Part shown: one piece after another, positions 17,608-46,459 of the stretch
Layout: every line of letters starts with the position of its first letter
Numbering within the stretch: position 1 is the stretch's first letter
DNA from: Rhizobium sp. ZPR4
Lineage (GTDB): Bacteria; Pseudomonadota; Alphaproteobacteria; Rhizobiales; Rhizobiaceae
NCBI RefSeq assembly: GCF_040215725.1
Contig: NZ_CP157967.1
Span: forward strand, 3,070,501 to 3,134,500
Reading direction: 5' to 3'
Length of the DNA: 64,000 nucleotides
Program-made: the position numbers and the translations under genes
The notes under the pieces: generated by a model
The model's input: the letters and a program-made list of their open reading frames with translations, nothing else
The model's database searches: none
What the model was told of the DNA's origin: nothing

Positions 17608-19173
17608 TCACAGTTGGGCTGCGGAAATTGGGAAAGATCCGGGAAGGGCTCTGCTCGCAATACGCCCGAGGAAGAAATCGAAGTTCCGATACCAACTCGG
17701 TTGACTTAAAGGCACCAAAGGGTACGTTCTTCCTTCAATGAGGTCCGCAAGAGCGGCTTTCTGACGACTGTCCGTCGGCAAGCAGCGTTCCGCAAGAAGA
17801 TCAAAGCGGCGTCTCCACATGGCTTGCAAGAACAAATGCTGAAGCTCAGGCGTCGGAACGTAGGTTATAACACCATTACTATCATAGATCGATATGTCTT
17901 GGCGCGCCTTTTCCGTTTGATTGAACCAATGAGTTCCAGGACGTAAGTGGTGCTCGACGTGCCATCCAAAACCCATTCCGGTTTGCTCGTCAATATTTAT
18001 TGTATTGGTATAAATATTATTGGGATCTTTCGTATCCACCAATCCATGCCAAAAGAAAATTGATACTGCCCTTGGAATTCCAGACAAAATTGGGACAATA
18101 ACTAAAAGCGTCGCAGTTACCGGATTGAACAACGACAGGATTACAAGAATTGAATATCGAATAATCTGACCCCTGATGATAAGCCGTTGTGGCTTTTTCA
18201 GCTTTCGTTTGGCGAGATAGGTATACCAAGAAAACGAGAATGTAACCTGCATACCTAGAGAAAGCGCAAACTCGCAGAAATCCAAAAAGCTTTTTCTATC
18301 ATATCGCAGCGTAGATTGAACATCATCCCAACTGTTGTTTTCGACATGATGTATGACTAAATGTTCCACAGTATAGTGATACGGAAATCGACACGAAAGC
18401 AGCGGAACAACTAGGTTCACATAGGCGTTCAGAAACTGGAATATGTTCCGTTCTCGGCCATCCTTCAGGTGTTTCCAACGAAAAAAATGATTGTGCACAT
18501 CATAATGAATGATGTTCTCCTGCATTGTCGCGGTTCTCAAGAGAACGAATAAGTAAACGGTTATTGTGGCAAGCGAAACGGTTTGAGGAAAAGCAATCAA
18601 AAGAAACGGGAATATTAACAACAGCGACGAACAAAAGGTTAGCCTCACGAAATAGATATCTAGAGGTTGTCGTAGCCTTTTTTCAAACCAGATCTCGACA
18701 AAATCTGGAAGCTTACGCCTCTTGTTGCTGCGAAATGCACTTGCGGAAACATTGATAGCTCCAATGCATAGCCAGCTCATTAGAAGGCCGGTAATTTCAC
18801 CGAATGTGTTATCGCCCAGAGAGGCTAAAGTCAGTAATATGTATGTGGCAATTGTTGCAGTGTAAGGGTTACGTTTGATCACCCTATCTAAAAGGCTGAA
18901 TTTAAGAATGAATGTCGAGCTTGCAGCAATTGCTATAATTGCCCAATAAAGCAAATAGAATAGCATGAAAAGTAAGAAGCCAATTGCCTGGCGCAACATT
19001 TTCCAAACGTATGACAATCCGTTCATTCTGATGGCTGCGTCCATTGTAAGATGGCTCCGTGCTTCACAATAGGACCAGCTGCACCAATCCCGAAACCATC
19101 GGTGCAACTTCACTTTATTGCCAACGCGAAAAGGCTGGCAGGTCCGCAGAACTCTGCCTTGTTGTCGCTTCAC
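17608..19173 (-). CDS. Membrane fatty acid desaturase/hydroxylase-family protein
   Basis: 521 residues with several membrane helices and the histidine boxes of the di-iron membrane desaturase family: HYDVHNHFFRWKH, HLVIHHVENN and HVEHHLRPGTHW, plus another His-containing helix (FFWHGLVD). Such enzymes insert double bonds or hydroxyls in acyl chains or related lipophilic substrates. GTG 19173 overlaps the stop of the upstream oxygenase gene by 4 nt (GTGA), suggesting translational coupling; ATG 19044 (MDAAIRMNG) is an alternative that removes a basic, atypical N-terminus. The obvious candidate substrate is the acyl starter loaded by the FAAL domain, but this is inference. AT-rich compared with the NRPS modules. 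Confidence 0.8.
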   Translation of the reverse strand: MKRQQGRVLRTCQPFRVGNKVKLHRWFRDWCSWSYCEARSHLTMDAAIRMNGLSYVWKMLRQAIGFLLFMLFYLLYWAIIAIAASSTFILKFSLLDRVIKRNPYTATIATYILLTLASLGDNTFGEITGLLMSWLCIGAINVSASAFRSNKRRKLPDFVEIWFEKRLRQPLDIYFVRLTFCSSLLLIFPFLLIAFPQTVSLATITVYLFVLLRTATMQENIIHYDVHNHFFRWKHLKDGRERNIFQFLNAYVNLVVPLLSCRFPYHYTVEHLVIHHVENNSWDDVQSTLRYDRKSFLDFCEFALSLGMQVTFSFSWYTYLAKRKLKKPQRLIIRGQIIRYSILVILSLFNPVTATLLVIVPILSGIPRAVSIFFWHGLVDTKDPNNIYTNTINIDEQTGMGFGWHVEHHLRPGTHWFNQTEKARQDISIYDSNGVITYVPTPELQHLFLQAMWRRRFDLLAERCLPTDSRQKAALADLIEGRTYPLVPLSQPSWYRNFDFFLGRIASRALPGSFPISAAQL

Positions 19174-20300
19174 ACCTTGCGGATGTTCTTCCCTGCTGTG
19201 GCGTCATAGGTCCAGGCGCCTTGCACTTGGTCTGGCCCAAACATCTCTGGATAGAGAGAGGCAAACTTTTCGGCTATGTGCATCCCCGGAACGTGCTTAT
19301 GGCCAGCGTGCTGTGGACCGCTTGCGAACCATTTGCGCGCAAGTACACGGCGCTCGGTCGGGTTGGGACCATCCAAAAACGGAGTTCGACCGTGAATGAC
19401 CCAGTGGTTCCTTGCGAAAATTCCACTTCCGGTCTTGTCGAGGTGAATTACCGATGAACCTGGAGCAAAAGGTTTAGTGTAGTGGTTAAGGTACAAAGCT
19501 GCACGCTCGAGCGCAGGAACACCCGTTCTCCAAATGATATCACATTCATCTACCGCGAGACGAAAAAACACCTGCGGCAGTTCGGCTTCATTCAAAAACA
19601 ACACCGGTGTAGTCACTTTAATAGCTTGTCGCCCAAGTGGCCTTAGAGCTGTAATGGCATCCGGAAGGAAAAGGCTTGTGAATGCATCGGGATCCTTTAG
19701 CGCGAGACTAAGGGTCAATCGAACAACATTCTGGAGGAAGGTAAATCCACCCCAAATTGGCGGCGAATCAAGATATAGAGCAAACACTTCAACCGCTCCG
19801 CCATAACCCAAGCCATCGTTATGTGCGTCGAATTTCTCTGATGTTTCTGCCAAATTTCGATCGGTCGGTTTTTCAGGTTTTGTCTCAAGATTATAAATCT
19901 TCAAAGTTCCATCAGGCGGACCGAAACGCGCGACAGCTTCCGGAGAGCCCTCCCCAGGGTTCGTCATCGGATATTTCACCGGTATGACATCGGAAATTTG
20001 ATGGGCAATTTCCAACAGCGGATGAGAAAAACTGCTTTGTTCCTCGGGGTTCAAAACAATAAAATAGGTCCCTCCTCGTTCACCCCAATACTGATCTGCG
20101 AGGGCTTGCTTTTCCTCCGACGAGATCTTCCTGAAGTCTTTGATGAAAACTGGTGGGAGAACCGCCGGCAGGTGCTCGGTTGGTTCAGGAACGTCTTTTA
20201 GAGAAGCACATCCGATATCTTTCAAAGCTTTCTCGAGAAAAATGTCTCGCTGCTCGAGAAAGGCGCGCTCGCGCGCATCCAATGCTAGGTTTTTCAACAC
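19170..20300 (-). CDS. TauD/TfdA-like Fe(II)/2-oxoglutarate oxygenase
   Basis: 376 residues. The facial triad is visible as His160-x-Asp162 (DAHNDGLGYGG) and distal His303 (NHWVIHGRTPF); the 2-oxoglutarate-binding Arg is in the following ERRVLARKWF. The GTG start at 20300 has GGGGAAA upstream. First gene of a two-gene minus-strand unit with the desaturase. In NRPS clusters such enzymes commonly hydroxylate free or carrier-bound amino acids. The long spacing between the HxD and the distal His fits the clavaminate-synthase-like group. Substrate unknown. Confidence 0.8.
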   Translation of the reverse strand: MLKNLALDARERAFLEQRDIFLEKALKDIGCASLKDVPEPTEHLPAVLPPVFIKDFRKISSEEKQALADQYWGERGGTYFIVLNPEEQSSFSHPLLEIAHQISDVIPVKYPMTNPGEGSPEAVARFGPPDGTLKIYNLETKPEKPTDRNLAETSEKFDAHNDGLGYGGAVEVFALYLDSPPIWGGFTFLQNVVRLTLSLALKDPDAFTSLFLPDAITALRPLGRQAIKVTTPVLFLNEAELPQVFFRLAVDECDIIWRTGVPALERAALYLNHYTKPFAPGSSVIHLDKTGSGIFARNHWVIHGRTPFLDGPNPTERRVLARKWFASGPQHAGHKHVPGMHIAEKFASLYPEMFGPDQVQGAWTYDATAGKNIRKV

Positions 20301-20777
20301 GAAAGTTTCCCCAAAAAATTGAATACCGCTTTAGGTAGCATTGAATAAATTGCTTCACAATAGCCTCGGCGCCGGACGCGAGACGTTCGTATATGATTCA
20401 GACTTAATGGCACATATCCGCTATTGATCGACATGCGTCCGCTTCATCATAGGACGAAGATTGGGTTGGGCTGGACGACCAATGTTCGGAAGCTCTATCT
20501 ACCCTGAGCGCTTCTCACCAATCAATGGCGGCGGTCGTTCGGGACCGCTTCATTGCTACGGGCAAGAGATGGTGGCGCGTCGACGTGTCGGCAACGATGA
20601 GCAGTCTGCGAGAGCGGGCTTGATACCATCGCATTTGGGACACCACAGGCATATTAACGCTACGATTGGAGAAAGGAGCTGTGGACAACCATTTGTAGAT
20701 GAATATATTCGATTATCGCGCAAAATTTTTAATATGCAACGCGTCATGCGCGTTCAATTTAGACAGGGCTCCTTCGT
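20301..20777. promoter_or_regulatory. Divergent intergenic region upstream of the NRPS operon
   Basis: 477 bp between the oxygenase gene (minus, GTG 20300) and the papC-like gene (plus, ATG 20778). It should contain the main promoter of the papC-NRPS operon. An open frame at 20461-20877 overlaps the papC start and has no family features, so I do not call it. No recognisable regulator-binding box was seen. Confidence 0.35.
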
Positions 20778-21677
20778 ATGCTCAATGGTGATTTCAACAG
20801 CGTCGTGGTGTTGGGGGCCGGCGGAGGTTTCGGTCGTTTTTTCAGCCAGCGTTTATCCTCGACCGCGAAGAATTTAACGCGCGTAGACATCAACCCTAGC
20901 CCCGGTTGCTTAGTAGGTGATGCGGCAAACCTTCAAGGAGAAGATTTCAACGACGCGCTTAAGACTGCAGATCTGGTATTGCTGTGTCTGCCGGAAGAGC
21001 CGGCGAAACGAGCACTTCGCACTCTTTGTAATTTACTACACCCATCCTGTTTACTTGTTATTACGTGTTCTGTGATGAACGATTTCTCCCAAATTACGCA
21101 GTCTGCAAAAGCCAATGGCAGCACACTGCAGGACGTCTTATTCATCAATCCGTTGTTTGCACCGGACCTTGACCCATCTGGCCGTTCGCTTGCAGCCGCA
21201 TCAGCCGGTGATGGAGTGGGCCAGAAAGCATTCCTTCGCTTGATAGAGTCGTGGGGGCTTCGTCTAGTGGAGACAGATCCCAACTCCCATGATCAACTGA
21301 CTGCCCTTTATCAGGTGTCCGTCCACGCGGCCGTAATTGCTGTAGTATTAGCTTGGTCAAAGTCCAACGTACGACTAGATTCTACGTTCGCACCACCGCC
21401 AGCTCGCGCCATTAAACTTCTCGCGGCAAGAATATTGTCCGGTCAACCTGCTACTTATTGGGCGATCCAGAAGGAAAATCCTCATGCGAAAAGCGCCCGA
21501 AATTCTCTTCTGGAGGCTTTAAAGGAGCTCGACGCGATCTTCTCAAGTGACGAAATTGAGAACTTCGAAGGTGTTCGAGAAGCTTGCGGAGCGCTTTTCG
21601 GTGACAACACCATTTATGAACATGCGGAGGCTTGTGCAGAAATGTTTCGCGCGATTCCGAACCCTAGGTCACAGTAG
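20778..21677 (+). CDS. papC: Prephenate-dehydrogenase-family protein, candidate 4-amino-4-deoxyprephenate dehydrogenase
   Basis: 299 residues, TyrA fold. The NAD-binding Rossmann motif VVLGAGGGFGRFF is at the N-terminus, followed by DLVLLCLPEEPAKRAL and the prephenate-site segment VLFINPLFAPDL. TyrA proteins oxidatively decarboxylate prephenate; PapC homologues do the same to 4-amino-4-deoxyprephenate, giving 4-aminophenylpyruvate. The pap assignment rests on a PIKGT-type aminodeoxychorismate synthase (43225) and a small chorismate-mutase protein (47894) in the same cluster. Directly upstream of NRPS1 (106-bp gap, same strand), so likely co-transcribed with it. The ribosome site is weak (AGGGCT). 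Confidence 0.72.
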   Translation: MLNGDFNSVVVLGAGGGFGRFFSQRLSSTAKNLTRVDINPSPGCLVGDAANLQGEDFNDALKTADLVLLCLPEEPAKRALRTLCNLLHPSCLLVITCSVMNDFSQITQSAKANGSTLQDVLFINPLFAPDLDPSGRSLAAASAGDGVGQKAFLRLIESWGLRLVETDPNSHDQLTALYQVSVHAAVIAVVLAWSKSNVRLDSTFAPPPARAIKLLAARILSGQPATYWAIQKENPHAKSARNSLLEALKELDAIFSSDEIENFEGVREACGALFGDNTIYEHAEACAEMFRAIPNPRSQ

Positions 21678-21783
21678 TGTTGTTCGACGTTTGACAGTGG
21701 CGTGTATGTGTTTCGCGGAGGTTCGCGCATCCAGTGGATGGAATCTCCCCATTGCGATTGACGATCAGCTTTAAGGACAGGAA

Positions 21784-41380
<19,597 letters not shown>

Positions 41381-41424
41381 TTACAAGGGGCTCACATCCT
41401 TTTCACCATATACTGAGAGGCTCA

Positions 41425-43197
41425 ATGCTTCGGCGCTTCATCTCCTACTATCACCCTTACAAAAAACTTTTAGCCATAACCCTCATATCAGCAGTGATCG
41501 CCGGCCTATTAGAGCTAAGGTTTCCCATAATCGTGAAGATTTTCGTAGACGATCTACTGCCGGCTCACGATTGGGGCCTGATCATTTGGAGCGCCCTACT
41601 TCTCATGTTCGTATACGCCATAAACGGTGCACTCTTGGCGATCGTGAACTATTACGGCCATCTACTTGGCATAAACATCGAAACGGATATGCGCCAGCAA
41701 GCGTTCTCGCACATTCAACAACTTTCGTTTCGTTATTTTGATAACAACAGCGTGGGAGACCTCATCACAAACGTCACAAAGGACCTTGAGGAGATCGGTG
41801 AAGTTGCCCATCACGGCCCAGAGGACATCGTTTTATCTGTCATGACGTTCTTTGGCGCAGCCGCAATTATGTTTTATATTCACTGGAAGCTCGGTCTACT
41901 TGTGACCTGTCTGGTGCCTACAATCGCATGGGCCAGTGGACGGTACGGTGTAAAGCTCGCGCAAAATTGGCGCAACCTTCTTCGCCAGATAAGCTTGCTT
42001 AATCAAACAATTGCGGAAAGCGTCGGCGGGATTCGCATTGTGAAAGCTTTCTCAAACGAAAGCCACGAATACAAAGCTTTTCGCCGCCGGAATCATGACT
42101 ACCGGAGAATCAAGAAGAAAGCTTATGCGTATATGACAACGAGTACGACGATTTCCTATCTCGGCACGCGGTCGGTCCAATTACTGGTGCTGGTGGCTGG
42201 TGCTTGGTACGTGGCGGTCGGCGAGATCACTCAGGGAAGTTTTGTCGGTATACTCCTTATTGTTAATGTTCTCTTTAAACCGATCGAAAGACTGGGCAGC
42301 TTTCTTGAAACCTATCCCAAAGCAATAGCCGGCTTTCGACGATTTCTAGCACTGATTGACAGTGTCCCTGAAGTTACTGATAACGAAAAATCTATTTCAG
42401 TAGAGAAATTAAGGGGCGAGATCGCATATAACAACGTCACTTTTTCTTATTCGCCACATCTAAAAGTCTTAGACCGCTTTAATCTCCGCATCGGCCATGG
42501 GGAGAAAATTGCCTTTGTCGGCGCCTCGGGAGTTGGAAAGACCACCATCTGCTCACTGTTGCCAAGATTCTACGATGTCAACAGCGGTAGTATCACAATC
42601 GAAGGCATCGATATCCGCGATATAACTCAGTCTTCGCTTAGAAAACAGATCGGTCTCGTCCAGCAAGATCCATTCCTCTTTACCGCGTCAATCCGGGAAA
42701 ATGTAGCTTACGGGAGAATTGGTGCGAGCAGTGACGAAATCGAAACCGCAGTTCAACGCGCAGCCCTAGGTGACTTTATCGAATTATTACCGGATGGACT
42801 AGACACATTGGTCGGTGAGCGCGGGGTCAAACTCTCGGGTGGTCAAAAACAACGCATCGCGATCGCTCGACTTTTCTTGAAGAACCCGCCGATACTAATC
42901 CTTGACGAAGCCACGTCTGCTCTAGACTATGAAACAGAATGTCTGATTCAATCCGCATTGACTGAGTTGATGGCAGATCGGACCGCAATGATAATCGCTC
43001 ACCGTCTATCGACCATTAAGCAGGTGGACCGAATTATTGTCATTGGAAAGAACGGTATTCTAGAGCAGGGTACGCATGATGAATTGCTCCGATCTGGAGC
43101 CCATTATGCACGCTTGTATGAAAGTCAGTTTGTGACAGAGTTAAATCAGGTTTCGAGAGAACTGGGCACTGGGGCGGCAACGTCCGGTCTGCAATGA
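41425..43197 (+). CDS. ABC exporter, MsbA-like half transporter
   Basis: 590 residues: an N-terminal six-helix membrane domain (about 1-310) and an ATPase domain with Walker A GASGVGKTT (about residue 367), Q-loop region GLVQQDPFLF, signature LSGGQKQR, Walker B ILILDEATSALD and the switch His in IIAHRLST. The fused layout is typical of homodimeric lipid/lipopeptide exporters. It begins 44 bp after the NRPS2 stop on the same strand, so it is likely the last gene of the papC-NRPS operon and the probable exporter of the acylated peptide across the inner membrane. Confidence 0.92.
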   Translation: MLRRFISYYHPYKKLLAITLISAVIAGLLELRFPIIVKIFVDDLLPAHDWGLIIWSALLLMFVYAINGALLAIVNYYGHLLGINIETDMRQQAFSHIQQLSFRYFDNNSVGDLITNVTKDLEEIGEVAHHGPEDIVLSVMTFFGAAAIMFYIHWKLGLLVTCLVPTIAWASGRYGVKLAQNWRNLLRQISLLNQTIAESVGGIRIVKAFSNESHEYKAFRRRNHDYRRIKKKAYAYMTTSTTISYLGTRSVQLLVLVAGAWYVAVGEITQGSFVGILLIVNVLFKPIERLGSFLETYPKAIAGFRRFLALIDSVPEVTDNEKSISVEKLRGEIAYNNVTFSYSPHLKVLDRFNLRIGHGEKIAFVGASGVGKTTICSLLPRFYDVNSGSITIEGIDIRDITQSSLRKQIGLVQQDPFLFTASIRENVAYGRIGASSDEIETAVQRAALGDFIELLPDGLDTLVGERGVKLSGGQKQRIAIARLFLKNPPILILDEATSALDYETECLIQSALTELMADRTAMIIAHRLSTIKQVDRIIVIGKNGILEQGTHDELLRSGAHYARLYESQFVTELNQVSRELGTGAATSGLQ

Positions 43198-43224
43198 AAC
43201 AGCATCGTCAACACCATGCGAGCC

Positions 43225-45273
43225 TCACGAATCTTTAAATTTAATAGGATAGCCTGCTACTGTAGACAAAGTCCGCAGTAGCGCTTCCGCCTTAAGTTGT
43301 GTCTCACTCAGCTCCTCACTCGGCACTGAAAGTGCGGTGATCGCACCTCCGACTCCAATTGAGAGCATCTTCTCCTGTAGAACGATGGTGCGGATGACAA
43401 TGTTCAGCGCCGCAGTACCTGTAACCGAGAGAAACCCTAGCGCTCCTGAGTAAACGCCACGAGCGCCATCCTCCAGTTTGTCAAGTATTTCCATGGTGCG
43501 GACCTTTGGCGCACCCGTCATAGATCCGCCCGGAAAGGTTGCTCGTACGAGATCCACGAGCGTGCGATCCGATCTCAATCGGCCCTCAATCGTGCTTACT
43601 AACTGATGAACCGTTGCATATGTCTCAACGTCAAAAATCTTAGGTACGACCACCGTGCCGACTTCACAGACCCTGCCCAAGTCATTTCTGATCAGATCGA
43701 CGATCATGAGATTTTCGGCACGTTCCTTTTCGCTGGAACTCAGACGTCCCTTTAGTTCGGCATCTTCTTCAGGATCCTTCCCTCTACGAATTGTACCTTT
43801 GATGGGCTTCGATCGAATAATTCCGTGCCGATTTCGCTCGATAAATAACTCTGGAGAGGAGCAGAGAACGCTGGTGTTTGGGAAGCGAAGAAACGCGCTG
43901 TACGGGGCTGGATTAATCCCTCTGAGCAACATGTAGGTTGCAAGGTCGTCCAAGTCAGATCGGGCCTCCATCGTGTTTGTCAAGCAAACTTCGTAGGATT
44001 CTCCGTCTCTAATCTTGGAAAGGCACTCGTCGATTAACTCAAGATATTCTCCAGAGTTTGCGCGCAGCGTCAGACTTTCGATATGGACTTTGACCGCTGA
44101 TGTCGGTTTTTGGGGACTTTGTACGACTAGTTTTTCAATGGCTTCGAACCATGCTCTCGCGCGATCCTCCCTCGTCTCTAAATCCATACAGACCAGCCAA
44201 ATCGCCTGCTCTTGTAAATCAAAGCACAGCGCGCGGTCGGCAAATATGAATTGCGCATCTGGGGAACGGCTTTTGTGCGCCAGGGTCCCGCCAGTTTCGG
44301 CCTTCATCTCGTAACCGAAATAGCCAACATATCCCGGAGCAAAATCGAAAGGAGTCTCTAAGCATGGATCAACCTTTAATTCTTCGAGCCGTCGATCCAT
44401 GTAGTCCAGTATGCTCTCCGAAACAGAGTGCATGCGTTCTGTTTTCGCAATTGTCAACTTTTGCGATGCTGCTTCATAGGAGAGGACCTCAGAATGTGGT
44501 CCCGATGCATCCCCAATGAAGGAGAACCGCGCTGTTGAGTCGGAGAGGCTGCTGTCAAGCCAGAAAACCGGCTGCTCGGGCGTCGAAAATGTTTCAATAA
44601 CGTGTTGTGGATCAGTCCAGTGATCAAGCCGTTTCGCGAAAATGCGAAAATTGCCGTCGTCGGCATCAGCGCTACAGCCAATTTCCGGAGACCGACGTTC
44701 GTTTGCCGCTAGCGCGAGAAAATTAGTTATAATTTTCGAGCCGTGCTCTGAACATATCGACTCAGGATGGAATTGAACGCCCCAAATTGGTTTATCTCGA
44801 TGCTCGACTGCCATGATTACGCTGTCTGATGAAAAGGCTGTTGGGATGAGACATTCGGGCAGCGCTTCAACGGCCAAGGAATGATAGCGGACAACGTGAA
44901 AGGGCGATGGAATATTTTCGAACAGGCCGGTCCCGTTGTGAATCACTGCATCAATGATTCCGTGCATTGGCTTTTGCGCATGATGCACCGCTCCACCGAG
45001 ATAATGACAGATTCCTTGATGTCCCAAACATACCCCTAGAACTGGCCACCGGCCGTCGAGGATCGCCTCTCGAGAAATCCCGAAATCGCAGGGAACATCG
45101 GGACGCCCAGGGCCAGGCGAGATAACTATGTTCGAGAATCCAAGCGCCGCGGCCTCAGCCCAAGACATCTGGTCGTTCTTGATGACAATAGGCTCTATTC
45201 CACTCAGACTATAGATCAGCTGAAAAAGATTAAATGTAAAGCTATCGTAATTGTCGATTAGTAAGGTGCGCAT
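43225..45273 (-). CDS. papA: Fused aminodeoxychorismate synthase (glutaminase + PabB-like), PapA type
   Basis: About 682 residues. Residues 1-195 are a class I glutamine amidotransferase (nucleophile Cys in GVCLGHQG, His/Glu in QFHPESI). The rest is a chorismate-binding domain (GESYEVCLTNT, SKPIKGTIRRG, ENLMIVDLIRNDLGRV, FPGGSMTGAPK). The PIKGT lysine (about residue 492) marks aminodeoxychorismate synthases; anthranilate and isochorismate-type enzymes usually have PIAGT. Product: 4-amino-4-deoxychorismate. With the PapB- and PapC-like proteins this gives 4-aminophenylpyruvate, as in chloramphenicol and pristinamycin pathways. There is no ADC lyase gene nearby, which argues against a folate role. 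ATG 45273 preferred over GTG 45276. Convergent with the ABC exporter. Confidence 0.87.
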   Translation of the reverse strand: MRTLLIDNYDSFTFNLFQLIYSLSGIEPIVIKNDQMSWAEAAALGFSNIVISPGPGRPDVPCDFGISREAILDGRWPVLGVCLGHQGICHYLGGAVHHAQKPMHGIIDAVIHNGTGLFENIPSPFHVVRYHSLAVEALPECLIPTAFSSDSVIMAVEHRDKPIWGVQFHPESICSEHGSKIITNFLALAANERRSPEIGCSADADDGNFRIFAKRLDHWTDPQHVIETFSTPEQPVFWLDSSLSDSTARFSFIGDASGPHSEVLSYEAASQKLTIAKTERMHSVSESILDYMDRRLEELKVDPCLETPFDFAPGYVGYFGYEMKAETGGTLAHKSRSPDAQFIFADRALCFDLQEQAIWLVCMDLETREDRARAWFEAIEKLVVQSPQKPTSAVKVHIESLTLRANSGEYLELIDECLSKIRDGESYEVCLTNTMEARSDLDDLATYMLLRGINPAPYSAFLRFPNTSVLCSSPELFIERNRHGIIRSKPIKGTIRRGKDPEEDAELKGRLSSSEKERAENLMIVDLIRNDLGRVCEVGTVVVPKIFDVETYATVHQLVSTIEGRLRSDRTLVDLVRATFPGGSMTGAPKVRTMEILDKLEDGARGVYSGALGFLSVTGTAALNIVIRTIVLQEKMLSIGVGGAITALSVPSEELSETQLKAEALLRTLSTVAGYPIKFKDS

Positions 45274-45451
45274 CACCGCTCCAGCTGTAGCGAAACTCAG
45301 ACACGAACAGCGTTCGTTCGCCGGGACGAAGCCCGCTTGTCCCCAAAACTCCAGTGATAGGTGTATCTATTAAATCGCAACAATCAAGGGTGCTTGCTGC
45401 CGCTGCCCGCCTACAAATTGCGGCAATCAGAAAGGCTTGTCCGGCCCCTTC

Positions 45452-46237
45452 TCATTCTTGTTCGCCGTCACTAGTGGTTAGATAGTGTTTCTCCCAATCT
45501 TTTTTCGGAATTTCGACGCCCATCTGGAACTCGAAAGTTTTCACAGATTCCAAATCTGGTGAGACTGTGCATTGATAGCGCATGTTATACCACCGGTTCG
45601 CAATCCGCACCGCTGCTCCGTCGGCTTCAATGTGGAGTGCCTCTAGCTTCGTATCCGCCATCGCATAAGCGACAACAAAGTCCGGCTTAAGGTCCGGCTT
45701 CCATAACGCTACCTGCTCCATACTCTCCAGATTGCACAGTTGCTCGATACGTGCACTGGGAGCAAGGGTTTTCATCGCCTTTGACGCCGCGGCGCTTCTT
45801 GGGTCGGCCAAAACCTCGGAGGCTCTAAGGCGGTGCGCTTCGATCATCCCTCCTGGAAAATTTTCACCTTTATGCATCTCCGGAGGCAAGGCGTCGGCTC
45901 TCTTTTCTACAACCTTGGACTCTTCGTGCGTGAGTTCGCCCTTTTCGGTTTTTGGCGCTGGGGCTTGCATCCGCGAACCAGTGCGAGGCGGTTGAGAGGG
46001 GCGCTCGCTCGATGAAACCGGACCGGCGCGAGGCTCGACAAGTGTTACAGCAACGGCCTCAGGCTCTTCTCTAAATGATTGCGCGCTCCTCACCAGCGTA
46101 AGAGGCACAAGGATTGACAGATGCACGACGAACGAAATGGCTACCACACGCCGAAGTTCGTTGGGCTGGAGCTGACTGCCTAACGGCTGGCGCCACCTTG
46201 CTGTTACGATCAACTTGGGGTCAACGGTGTCCGTCAT
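45452..46237 (-). CDS. DUF930-family membrane-anchored protein
   Basis: About 261 residues. One N-terminal helix (VVAISFVVHLSILVPLTLV) is followed by a Pro/Ser/Glu-rich linker like that of TonB-type proteins and a C-terminal DUF930-type domain with conserved LCNLESMEQVALW, IRIANRWYNMRYQC-like and FEFQMG segments. DUF930 proteins are typical of rhizobia and have no assigned function; the layout suggests a periplasmic domain tethered to the inner membrane. ATG 46237 is preferred over TTG 46240. Divergent from the HTTM-like gene. Confidence 0.75.
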   Translation of the reverse strand: MTDTVDPKLIVTARWRQPLGSQLQPNELRRVVAISFVVHLSILVPLTLVRSAQSFREEPEAVAVTLVEPRAGPVSSSERPSQPPRTGSRMQAPAPKTEKGELTHEESKVVEKRADALPPEMHKGENFPGGMIEAHRLRASEVLADPRSAAASKAMKTLAPSARIEQLCNLESMEQVALWKPDLKPDFVVAYAMADTKLEALHIEADGAAVRIANRWYNMRYQCTVSPDLESVKTFEFQMGVEIPKKDWEKHYLTTSDGEQE

Positions 46238-46459
46238 CAAAACTCAAGGAAGCGTTTCTCTAGCATTTATGATCCGATCCCCTTCGTAGACGTGTGCCAA
46301 TTTAACCAGTCCTAATCCTCCAATCGATCCGGCGAGAGGCGCAAAGCATTAGATGGGTCATCAGTTTTAACACGCTGCGCTTGTATCTCCGTAAGGGGTA
46401 GGATATCAACAGGACGCATGCGCTGTTCGCATAACCTTCGATTTTCTCCAGAGGCTGCA

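Noticed and set aside
20461..20877. Plus-strand frame of 138 codons upstream of and overlapping papC
   Set aside because: No ribosome site or family motif, and it overlaps the papC-like start in another frame; treated as promoter region.
43225..45273. Anthranilate synthase (TrpEG-type) or folate PabAB
   Set aside because: The PIKGT motif fits aminodeoxychorismate synthase rather than anthranilate synthase. The surrounding chorismate-mutase- and TyrA-like genes and absence of an ADC lyase favour PapA over a folate enzyme.
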